A DNA stretch of 6,912 nt, from the NCBI GenBank assembly GCA_021841985.1, contig JAKCCP010000354.1, forward strand, positions 1 to 6,912. The letters run 5' to 3'. Shown piece after piece: positions 1 to 6,141 of the stretch. Each line of letters opens with the position of its first letter. The first letter of the stretch is position 1. Under the pieces are notes generated by a model. The model searched no databases, was not told the origin of the DNA, and was given only the letters and a program-made list of their open reading frames with translations. A program made the position numbers and the translations under genes. Source of the stretch: Pseudomonadota bacterium (GTDB lineage: Bacteria; Pseudomonadota; Alphaproteobacteria; Acetobacterales; Acetobacteraceae).

Positions 1-1
1 G

Positions 2-1051
2 GTGGTCGCACTCGGGCTCGGCTCGGTCGCCGGGCTCGGGGCGGCGCGGCTCGCGGCGAGCCATTATTCGGTGATGACGACGTCTTCCGCCATGTTCGTC
101 GCCGGCCCGCCGGTGGTTGCGCGTCTGGGGCAGGTTCTGGACAAGGCGGAACTCGGCGGCGCCGACATCCAGACGCGGAGCGGCGCCGTCGATGACGCGG
201 TCGCGACCGAGGCGGAAGCCTTCGCGCGCGCCCGGCGCTTCCTCTCCTATCTGCCGAACTCGGTGTTCGAGCTGCCGCCGGTGGTCGCGAGCGGAGACGA
301 CCCGTCCCGCCGCGATGAGGCCCTGCTCGGCGCCATTCCGCGCGATCCCCGCCAAGTCTACAAAATGCGCCCGATCATCGAGACGCTTTTCGATCGCGAA
401 AGCGTCTTCGAGATCGGCGCGCGCTTCGGACGCCCGATCATCACCGGTCTCGCGCGGCTCGACGGGCGGCCGGTCGCGCTGCTCGCGAGCGATCCCTTCC
501 ATTACGGCGGCTCGTGGACGGCGGAGGCGTGCCAGAAAATCATCCGTCTCGTCGATCTCGCCGAGGTTTTTCATCTGCCGGTCGTGCATCTCGTCGATTG
601 CCCCGGATTCATGATCGGGTTGGAGGCCGAGAAGGCGGCGACGATCCGCCATGGCGTGCGCGCGATGGCGGCGATCAACCAATGCACGGTGCCGTGGTGC
701 AGCGTCATCCTGCGCAATGTCTTCGGCGTCGCCGGCGCCATTCATCAGCCGGCCGGGCGGCTCGCGCTGCGTTACGCCTGGCCTTCGGCGCGCTGGGGCT
801 CGTTGCCGCTGGAGGGCGGGATCGAGGCCGCCTATCGCGCCGATCTCGACGCCGCGCCCGACCGCGAGGCGGCCCTCCGCGAGATCGAGACGCGGCTGAA
901 TGCGCTGCGCTCGCCGTTCCGTACCGCCGAGAATTTCTGGGTCGAGGAGATCATCGACCCGCGCGCGACGCGGCCCTTGCTCTGCGAATTTTCCCGCCTC
1001 GCCGGCCCGCTTCTGGCGCCCGGCGCCGCGCGTTTCGCCATCCGGCCTTAG
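2..1051 (+). CDS. Acyl-CoA carboxylase carboxyltransferase (beta) subunit, 5'-truncated
   Basis: This is the C-terminal 349 residues of a biotin-dependent carboxyltransferase of the PccB/MmdA/AccD5 family. The family moves a carboxyl group from carboxybiotin to an acyl-CoA in the cytoplasm. The frame is open to the window edge, so the true start lies outside; family members are about 510-540 residues, so roughly 160-190 are missing. Visible landmarks follow PccB order: SSAMFVAGPPVV (28-39) and LGGADIQT (51-58) from the N-terminal domain; SYLPNS (82-87); then the C-terminal domain with VYKMRPIIETLFD (119-131), FEIGARFGRPIITGLARLDGRPV (starting 136), LVDCPGF (197-203), IRHGVRAM (215-222), YAWPSA (258-263), and EEIIDPRATR (315-324). 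The loop that usually reads YGGAYDVM reads FGVAGAIH (241-248), which suggests an unusual substrate. It ends with TAG, 11 bases before the biotin carrier gene. The family call is firm by eye; the substrate is unknown. Confidence 0.93.
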   Translation: MVALGLGSVAGLGAARLAASHYSVMTTSSAMFVAGPPVVARLGQVLDKAELGGADIQTRSGAVDDAVATEAEAFARARRFLSYLPNSVFELPPVVASGDDPSRRDEALLGAIPRDPRQVYKMRPIIETLFDRESVFEIGARFGRPIITGLARLDGRPVALLASDPFHYGGSWTAEACQKIIRLVDLAEVFHLPVVHLVDCPGFMIGLEAEKAATIRHGVRAMAAINQCTVPWCSVILRNVFGVAGAIHQPAGRLALRYAWPSARWGSLPLEGGIEAAYRADLDAAPDREAALREIETRLNALRSPFRTAENFWVEEIIDPRATRPLLCEFSRLAGPLLAPGAARFAIRP

Positions 1052-1062
1052 GAAGAGCCCTC

Positions 1063-1287
1063 ATGCCCGCCATCAAACTGCTTTCGGAATTGAATGCCAC
1101 TGTCTGGCGTATCGCCGCCGCCGAAGGTGACAGGGTCGCTGCCGGCGAGACGTTGTTGCTGCTGGAATCGATGAAAATGGAAATTCCGGTGGCAGCGCCA
1201 GCGGCGGGCCGGGTCGCCGCGATCCTGGTGCGCGAGGCGGATCTGGTGAGCGAGGGCGACGCACTGATGCTGTTCGTTGCGGATTGA
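1063..1287 (+). CDS. Stand-alone biotin carboxyl carrier (biotinyl-domain) protein
   Basis: A 74-residue protein that is essentially one biotinyl domain. The biotinylation motif ESMKMEIPV spans residues 35-43, with the acceptor lysine at 38. As in the family, this hairpin is followed by a second half (AAPAAGRV, 44-51; VSEGDALM, 62-69) that folds back on the first. Role: its lysine is biotinylated by biotin ligase, carboxylated by a biotin carboxylase, and then donates the carboxyl group to the carboxyltransferase encoded just upstream. The start is ATG at 1063, with GGAAGAG at 1051-1057 as the ribosome binding site, overlapping the end of the upstream gene by one base. It lacks the long N-terminal region of AccB of fatty-acid synthesis, and is not fused to a biotin carboxylase as in PccA or MccA. 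It therefore belongs to a multi-subunit carboxylase whose biotin carboxylase must be elsewhere, most likely upstream. A lipoyl domain is less likely, because MKM is the biotin-type motif. Confidence 0.93.
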   Translation: MPAIKLLSELNATVWRIAAAEGDRVAAGETLLLLESMKMEIPVAAPAAGRVAAILVREADLVSEGDALMLFVAD

Positions 1288-1460
1288 GGGGGCTTCACGT
1301 CGCGCGATCGAGGGACGCCACTTCCTCACGATACGGTGATGGCGCAAGGCGGCAAATCCCACGCTCGCGCGGAAGATATATTGCCAATTTGGCGGTTTGC
1401 GTGTCTTGTAAAGAGAATAGAAGCCGGCCATGGGACCGGCGCGTCAGGGGGAAACGACCA
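1288..1460 (+). other. Intergenic gap before the transporter genes, possible promoter region
   Basis: This 173-base stretch lies between the biotin carrier and the binding-protein gene. The frame upstream of the 1461 ATG happens to be open back to 1284, but the predicted residues there look like random Arg-rich GC-driven translation and the ribosome binding site is right before 1461, so I read it as non-coding. Positions 1376-1420 are visibly richer in A/T than their surroundings. Within them, 1383-1393 form the palindrome GCCAA-T-TTGGC, a possible operator. A TTGCCA box (1381-1386) and TTGTAA (1406-1411) are spaced 19 bases apart, a poor fit to a sigma-70 promoter. GCCGG/CCGGC (1423-1427 and 1436-1440) can pair, but no T-run follows, so it is not a convincing terminator. 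A promoter here is inference. Confidence 0.4.
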
Positions 1461-2741
1461 ATGACAGATCTTCACAGCGCGCGCTTTGTCGGGGCAAACC
1501 GGGTCGGACGCCGCGCGGCCCTCAGGACGGCCGCCGCGGCCGGGCTCGCGCAACTGGCATCCCCCTTCATTCTGCGCGGCGCCCGCGGCGACACGCCGCT
1601 TCGGATCGGCATGATCGACCCATTGACCGGCGCCTATGCCGCACCGGCCCGCAACGAGGTGATGGGCGCGCAACTGGCGGTTTCGCGCCTCAATGCGGCG
1701 GGTGGGGTGTTGGGGCGGCCGATTGAACTCCTGGTTGAGGATTCGGCGAATGACGTCGGCACCGGGGTGCAAAAGGCGCGCAAGCTGGTCGAGCGCGATC
1801 ATGTCGATTTCCTGATCGGCGACGTGAACTCGGCGGTCGCGCAGGCGATCGCGCAGGTGGCGATGGAGAACAAGATTCTCCACGTCGTCTCCGGCGGTCA
1901 TACCGACACCATCACCGGCAAGGATTGCAAGTGGAACGTCTATCGCGTCTGCAACACGACGCGCATGGAATCGAACGCCGTCGCCGATATCCTGTTCAAG
2001 AAATACGGCAAGAAATGGCACTTCATCACGCCGGACTACACCTTCGGCCACACCTTGCAGGCGGCCCTGGAGGTCAATCTCCAGCGTCTCGGCGGCATCG
2101 AGACCGGCGCCGAGCTGACCCCGCTCGGCACCACCGATTTCTCCGCCTATCTGATCAAGGCGCGCGCCGCCAATCCCGATGTGATCATCCTGCTCGTGCA
2201 AGGCCAGGACATGGTCAATTGCCTGAAGCAGATCGTGCAGTTCGGCATCAACAAGGAGGTTCCCATCGCCGGCACGCAGCAGGAATTGGAATCGCTGGAG
2301 GGTCTGCCTTCGGAGGCGCGCATCGGCACATGGATGTTCGAATGGTACTGGAACCAGCCCGGCGTTCCCCACCTTGCGGAATTCATCGCCGATATCCGCA
2401 AGGTCAATAAAGGGCGCGTGCCGACCGCGCGCCACTGGTTCGGCTTCACCTCGGTGATGACGATGGCGCTGGTCGCGGCGCAGGAGAAAACCACCGATGC
2501 GGTGAAACTCGCGCGCGCGCTCAGCGATTTCGAGCTGCCGCCGGAGGTGAAGCTGCAGCCGAACAAGGTCTATTACCGCGCCGGCGACCATCAGCTCATG
2601 CTCTCCGCCTTCATCGGCCAGGCGCGCGCCGAGGGCAAGGACGACCCGGATGATCTGTTCGCGGTCGATCAGGTCGTCGCCGGCGATGCCGTCGCGCCGC
2701 CGGTCGCCGATACCGGCTGCACGCTGCACTGGCCGGCGTGA
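1461..2741 (+). CDS. HAAT-family ABC transporter substrate-binding protein (LivK-like)
   Basis: A 426-residue periplasmic binding protein of the Peripla_BP_6 / type 1 fold, which captures the substrate and delivers it to the LivHM permeases. Start ATG 1461 is supported by AGGGGG at 1446-1451 and places a signal peptide at the N-terminus: twin arginines at 17-18 (VGRRAALR), then a hydrophobic stretch to about residue 38, resembling a Tat signal, though without a clear A-x-A cleavage site. The mature protein begins near residue 44-46. Family landmarks: LRIGMIDPLTGAYA (47-60), LNAAGGVLGRPIELLVED (77-94), the PDYTFGH segment (191-197), and NPDVIILLVQG (238-248). Cys156 and Cys164 (CKWNVYRVC) could form a disulfide, as expected for an exported protein. 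It is 34 bases upstream of livH. It could bind a branched-chain amino acid, an amide, urea, or an aromatic or dicarboxylic acid; I see no clear UrtA or AmiC signature that would settle this. Confidence 0.93.
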   Translation: MTDLHSARFVGANRVGRRAALRTAAAAGLAQLASPFILRGARGDTPLRIGMIDPLTGAYAAPARNEVMGAQLAVSRLNAAGGVLGRPIELLVEDSANDVGTGVQKARKLVERDHVDFLIGDVNSAVAQAIAQVAMENKILHVVSGGHTDTITGKDCKWNVYRVCNTTRMESNAVADILFKKYGKKWHFITPDYTFGHTLQAALEVNLQRLGGIETGAELTPLGTTDFSAYLIKARAANPDVIILLVQGQDMVNCLKQIVQFGINKEVPIAGTQQELESLEGLPSEARIGTWMFEWYWNQPGVPHLAEFIADIRKVNKGRVPTARHWFGFTSVMTMALVAAQEKTTDAVKLARALSDFELPPEVKLQPNKVYYRAGDHQLMLSAFIGQARAEGKDDPDDLFAVDQVVAGDAVAPPVADTGCTLHWPA

Positions 2742-2775
2742 CGCGGGCGGACGGCACAGAACGGGTACGGCGCCG

Positions 2776-3645
2776 ATGCTCCAATTGCTGCTGTTCAATG
2801 TCACCAACGGCCTGATCATCGGCGCTTTCTACGTGCTGATGGCGCTCGGGCTTTCGCTCATTCTCAACCTCTCCGGGGTGATCAATTTCGCGCATGGCGG
2901 GTTTCTCGTGCTCGGCGGCTATCTCGCCTATACGCTGACGCCGTTTCTCGGCTTCTGGGGCGCGCTGATCGTCGCCCCGCTGCTCACCGCCGCGATCGGC
3001 GTGGTCATCGAGCAGACGCTGATCCGCCGGCTCTATGGCCGTGATCCGCTCTATAGCCTGCTGCTCACCTTCGGCCTCGCGTATATTTTCGAGGATGTCA
3101 CGCGCTACATCTGGGGCGCGCAGGGGTTGCCGGTGACGATCCCCGCCTTTCTCGGCCGGCCGGTGAGCCCGACGCTTTTTTTCATCACCTATTATCGCCT
3201 GTTCATGGTGGCGGTGGCGGCGGCGGTGGTGCTGTTTTTGTTTCTGCTGCTGCGCCATAGCCGGGTCGGCGTTCGCATCCGCGCCGGAACCCTCGATCTC
3301 GAGACGGTCTCGACACTCGGCGTCAATGTCGGCCGGTTGCGCACGTTCAATTTCGCGCTCGGCATCTTCCTCGCCGGGCTTTCCGGGGTGCTGGCCGGCG
3401 GACAGCTCGGGCTCGACCCGACGATGGGCGCCGGGCTCCTGATGCCGAGCTTCATCGCCATCATCATCGGCGGTGTCGGCAGCCTGCCCGGAACCTTGGT
3501 CGGCGGCCTGCTGATCGGGGTCGCCTCCGGCGTCACGGCGGTGTTCTTCCCCTCGGCGAGCGAAGCCGTGATGTATGTTCTGATGGCGCTCGTCCTGCTC
3601 GCCCGGCCGCGCGGGCTGATGGGCGAGGAAGGGCTGATGACATGA
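2776..3645 (+). CDS. livH: HAAT-family ABC transporter permease (LivH-like)
   Basis: A 289-residue inner-membrane permease, the usual length for LivH. It pairs with LivM to form the translocation channel. The N-terminus is a membrane segment (about 4-33) leading into the family hallmark LSGVINFAHGGFLVLGGY (32-49). Further hydrophobic helices fall near 58-80, 92-106, 138-160, 191-212, 224-255 and 262-276. The conserved late motif IIIGGVGSLPGTLVGGLLIG (229-248) is present, as is the cytoplasmic loop around 160-192 that normally contacts the ATPases. The ATG at 2776 is chosen because the LivH N-terminus begins there; an upstream extension to 2650 overlaps the binding-protein gene and is not membrane-like. 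The Shine-Dalgarno is poor (only GGGTACGG, ending 6 bases before the start). Its TGA overlaps the livM ATG. Substrate specificity cannot be read from the permease. Confidence 0.95.
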   Translation: MLQLLLFNVTNGLIIGAFYVLMALGLSLILNLSGVINFAHGGFLVLGGYLAYTLTPFLGFWGALIVAPLLTAAIGVVIEQTLIRRLYGRDPLYSLLLTFGLAYIFEDVTRYIWGAQGLPVTIPAFLGRPVSPTLFFITYYRLFMVAVAAAVVLFLFLLLRHSRVGVRIRAGTLDLETVSTLGVNVGRLRTFNFALGIFLAGLSGVLAGGQLGLDPTMGAGLLMPSFIAIIIGGVGSLPGTLVGGLLIGVASGVTAVFFPSASEAVMYVLMALVLLARPRGLMGEEGLMT

Positions 3646-4598
3646 GGGAGAGCGGCCGGACGCATCCGGCGGTGCTCGCCGCGATCTGGGTGGTGCTGCT
3701 GCTCGCCCCCACTTGGCTCGGCCTGGTCGGCGGCTACACGGCGCTCGGCGCGCGCGTCCTGGTGCTCGGCCTCGCCGCGATGTCGCTCAACTTCCTGCTC
3801 GGCTTCACCGGCGTGCTTTCCTTTGGCCATGCCGCCTGGTTCGGGCTTGGCGCCTATGGCACCGGCCTCACGCTGAAATTTCTCGCCGCCAGCACGCCGC
3901 TGTCGCTGCTAGCGGGGACGCTGCTCGGCGGCGCGCTCGGCGCGGCACTCGGCGCCCTGATCGCCCATCGGCGGGGAATCTACTTCGCCATGGTGACGAT
4001 CGCGTTCGGGCAGGTGTTTTATTACATCGCCTATCGCTGGAATGCGCTGACCGGCGGCGATGACGGCCTGCGCGGCTTCTCGCGCCAGCCGCTCGCGATC
4101 GGGCCGTGGCGGATCGACATCGTCGCGAACGGCGTTGCCTTCTACTATTTCGTGCTCGTCTGTTTTGCCGCCGCCGTCGCCATCATGGCGCTGTTGCTCC
4201 GTTCGCCCTTCGGCCACACGCTGGTCGCCATCCGCGAAAACGAGCGGCGGGCGCGGTTTCTCGGCATCCCGGTCGAATTCCATATCTGGCTCGCCTTCGC
4301 GCTGTCCTGCGTCTTCATCAGCTTCGCCGGCGGGCTCTACGCGCTGCTCAACAATTTCGCCGATCCCAACAATCTCCATTACAGCCTCTCCGGCGATCTC
4401 GTGATCATGGCGGTGCTGGGCGGCATGCGGAGCTTCTGGGGGCCGCTGCTCGGGGCCGCTTTGTTCGTCGTGCTGCAGGATTACGTCTCCAGCCTGACCA
4501 CCAACTGGATGTCCTTTGTCGGCCTCCTGTTCGTGCTCGTGGTGCTGTTCTTCCCACGCGGGCTGCTCGGCGTTTTGCGCGGGAAGTCGCCGGCGTGA
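3642..4598 (+). CDS. livM: HAAT-family ABC transporter permease (LivM-like)
   Basis: A 318-residue inner-membrane permease partnering LivH. After a short charged N-terminus come hydrophobic segments at about 10-28 and 35-54, the hallmark NFLLGFTGVLSFGHAAWFGL (50-69), further segments near 86-107, 116-131, 164-186, 214-236 and 252-281, and the C-terminal FVGLLFVLVVLFFPRGLLG (292-310). Other family marks are AFGQVFYY (121-128), TGGDDGL (137-143), AIRENERRARFLG (196-208) on the cytoplasmic side, and VLGGMRSFWGPLLGA (258-272). The ATG at 3642 overlaps the livH TGA (ATGA), and GAGG sits just upstream within the livH coding sequence, so translation is probably coupled. The stop overlaps the livG start in the same way. 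Length and order are ordinary for the family. Confidence 0.95.
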   Translation: MRESGRTHPAVLAAIWVVLLLAPTWLGLVGGYTALGARVLVLGLAAMSLNFLLGFTGVLSFGHAAWFGLGAYGTGLTLKFLAASTPLSLLAGTLLGGALGAALGALIAHRRGIYFAMVTIAFGQVFYYIAYRWNALTGGDDGLRGFSRQPLAIGPWRIDIVANGVAFYYFVLVCFAAAVAIMALLLRSPFGHTLVAIRENERRARFLGIPVEFHIWLAFALSCVFISFAGGLYALLNNFADPNNLHYSLSGDLVIMAVLGGMRSFWGPLLGAALFVVLQDYVSSLTTNWMSFVGLLFVLVVLFFPRGLLGVLRGKSPA

Positions 4599-5389
4599 GC
4601 CTTCTCGAAGTGCGCGAGGCGAGCAAGAGTTTCGGCAGCCTTGCCGCGGTGCGCCGTGTCTCGCTCCGCGTCGCGGCGGGTGAATTGCGCGCCGTGATCG
4701 GCCCCAACGGCGCCGGCAAGACGACGTTCTTCAATCTGATCACCGGCGCGCTCCGCCCGAGCGCGGGCGCGATCCTTTTCGACGGGCGCGATGTCACCGC
4801 GGTTCCGGCCTGGCGGCGGGTGGTGCTCGGCATGGCGCGGACTTTCCAGATCACCGAGATTTTCCCCGAACTCACGCTCGCCGAAAATCTGCGCGTCGCG
4901 GTCGAGGCGGCCGCTGGCCTGCGGCTCCGCCCCTGGATCAGCCGCGCGGCGGCGGCGGCGGTGGGCCGGCAGGTGGAGGACATGCTCGCTCTCGCCGGCC
5001 TCGCGGCGAAAGCCGGGCGGCGTGTCGGCGAATTGTCGCATGGCGATCAGCGCGCCGCCGAGATCGCGATGGCGCTGGCGCTGCGCCCCCGCCTCCTCCT
5101 CCTCGACGAGCCGACCGCGGGGATGGGCGAGCAGGAAACCTATGACGTGGCACAGCTCGTGCGCCGCCTGCATCGCGACCGCAACCTCACCATCGTGCTG
5201 ATCGAGCACGACATGCGCGTCGTCTTCCATCTCGCCGATCGCATCGCCGTGCTCGACCAGGGCGCCCTGATCGCCGACGGCACGCCCGAGGAGATCGCCG
5301 CCGACAAAACGGTGCAGGCGGCCTATCTCGGTCAAGTCGCCGAAGGGGGGGCGGTCGAAGCGGGAGCGGCCGAAGCGGGGGCGGCATGA
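4595..5389 (+). CDS. livG: HAAT-family ABC transporter ATP-binding protein (LivG-like)
   Basis: A 264-residue ATPase that with LivF powers the permease pair at the cytoplasmic face. Visible motifs: Walker A GPNGAGKTT (36-44, Lys42), Q-loop glutamine in RTFQITEIFP (Gln85), signature LSHGDQR (147-153), Walker B LLLLDEP (167-173, Glu172) and switch histidine in IVLIEHD (His205). All catalytic residues are present. The insert between Walker A and the signature, with TEIFPELTLAENL, is typical of LivG. The start is GTG at 4595 inside GTGA, overlapping the livM stop; this gives the expected N-terminus SLLEVREASKSFG. The C-terminus ends with an Ala/Glu/Gly-rich tail (about 249-264) encoded by a tandem repeat, beyond the usual end near YLG (244-246). 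The tail is probably not needed for ATPase activity. Confidence 0.95.
   Translation: MSLLEVREASKSFGSLAAVRRVSLRVAAGELRAVIGPNGAGKTTFFNLITGALRPSAGAILFDGRDVTAVPAWRRVVLGMARTFQITEIFPELTLAENLRVAVEAAAGLRLRPWISRAAAAAVGRQVEDMLALAGLAAKAGRRVGELSHGDQRAAEIAMALALRPRLLLLDEPTAGMGEQETYDVAQLVRRLHRDRNLTIVLIEHDMRVVFHLADRIAVLDQGALIADGTPEEIAADKTVQAAYLGQVAEGGAVEAGAAEAGAA
5338..5382 (+). repeat. Three tandem 15-base units at the end of livG
   Basis: Copies lie at 5338-5352, 5353-5367 and 5368-5382. The second and third differ at two bases; the first is a little more diverged and contains a run of seven Gs (5345-5351). The unit is a multiple of three and encodes five-residue repeats AEGGA, VEAGA and AEAGA at the LivG C-terminus. 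The last copy ends three bases before the livF ATG and supplies the G-rich stretch (5376-5381) that is the only candidate ribosome binding site for livF. This pattern is what replication slippage would produce. Confidence 0.75.
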
Positions 5390-6135
5390 CCGAGGCGCTC
5401 ACCGTCCAGGGCCTGCACACCTATTACGACAAGAGCCATATCCTGCACGGCGTCGATCTCGCGGTCGCCGAGGGCACGATCACGGCACTGCTCGGGCGCA
5501 ACGGCGCCGGCAAGACGACGACGCTGCGGAGCGTCGTCGGCCTGACCCCGCCGCGCGCCGGGCGGGTCGCGGTGTTCGGGCAGGAGACGACGCGCTGGCC
5601 GCCGTTCCGCGTCGCCGCCCGCGGCGTCGGCTATGTCCCGGAGGGGCGACGCATCTTCCCCAATCTCACGGTGGAGGAAAATCTCAAGGTGCCGCGCGGG
5701 CGCCGCGGCGCCTGGGACATCGCGCGGATCTACGAACTCTTCCCGCGCCTCGGCGAGCGCCGCGGCAATCGCGGCCGGCAGCTTTCCGGCGGCGAGCAGG
5801 AGATGCTGGCGATCGCCCGCGCGCTGCTGCTCAACCCGCGTCTCCTTATCCTCGACGAGCCCTCGCAAGGCCTCGCGCCGCTGGTGGTGCGCGAGGTCTT
5901 CCGCATCGTCACGCGGATGCGCGCCGAGGGGATGTCGGTGCTGCTGGTCGAGCAGAATGTGCGCATGGGTCTCGCCATCGCCGATCACGCCTTCGTCCTC
6001 GACAATGGCGCGGTGGTCTATTCCGGCCCGGCGCGGGAGCTTGCGGCCGATCAGGCGCGGGTCGAGGCGCTGGCCGGCGCGACCGCCGAGGGCTGGTCCG
6101 GGGACGCGACCCGGGCGCCACGGCTTTCCGGCTGA
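5386..6135 (+). CDS. livF: HAAT-family ABC transporter ATP-binding protein (LivF-like)
   Basis: A 249-residue ATPase, second of the pair. Motifs: Walker A GRNGAGKTT (37-45, Lys43), the LivF-type segment VPEGRRIFPNLTVEENL (85-101), signature LSGGEQEM (133-140), and Walker B LLILDEP (153-159, Glu158). The switch position reads LLVEQN (186-191), with glutamine where most ABC ATPases have histidine; this is normal for LivF and separates it from LivG. The ATG at 5386 overlaps the livG TGA. The last ten or so residues (GWSGDATRAPRLSG region) extend a little past the usual LivF end. It is the final gene of the plus-strand run; its stop is 6 bases from the stop of the convergent allA, and I see no terminator hairpin in between. 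Confidence 0.95.
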   Translation: MTEALTVQGLHTYYDKSHILHGVDLAVAEGTITALLGRNGAGKTTTLRSVVGLTPPRAGRVAVFGQETTRWPPFRVAARGVGYVPEGRRIFPNLTVEENLKVPRGRRGAWDIARIYELFPRLGERRGNRGRQLSGGEQEMLAIARALLLNPRLLILDEPSQGLAPLVVREVFRIVTRMRAEGMSVLLVEQNVRMGLAIADHAFVLDNGAVVYSGPARELAADQARVEALAGATAEGWSGDATRAPRLSG

Positions 6136-6141
6136 GGCGGT

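Noticed and set aside
1381..1411. Sigma-54 or strong sigma-70 promoter
   Set aside because: No GG-N10-GC pair fits a sigma-54 site, and the best sigma-70 boxes are 19 bases apart with a weak -10. Kept only as a possible promoter region.
1423..1440. GCCGG/CCGGC inverted repeat as a terminator for the carboxylase genes
   Set aside because: Only five pairs, an eight-base loop and no T-run follow on either strand; in this GC-rich DNA such pairs arise often by chance.
1284..1460. N-terminal extension of the binding protein by 59 residues
   Set aside because: The frame is open, but the extension is Arg-rich and unlike any signal peptide, while ATG 1461 has a good ribosome binding site and is followed directly by a plausible signal sequence.
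1326..2819. Long minus-strand open frame of 497 codons opposite the binding-protein gene
   Set aside because: It is the antisense of a clearly recognised gene; its predicted protein is His/Arg/Asp-rich with no domain I recognise. Long antisense frames are expected in GC-rich coding DNA.
4481..5335. Minus-strand open frame of 284 codons opposite livG
   Set aside because: It mirrors livG codon structure, has composition typical of antisense GC-rich frames, and no recognisable motif.
1461..6135. Urea transporter (urtABCDE) assignment, tempting because allA makes urea
   Set aside because: The binding protein and permeases show general HAAT features but no urea-specific signature I can recognise, LivM and LivH are not the longer UrtB/UrtC types, and allA is on the opposite strand.
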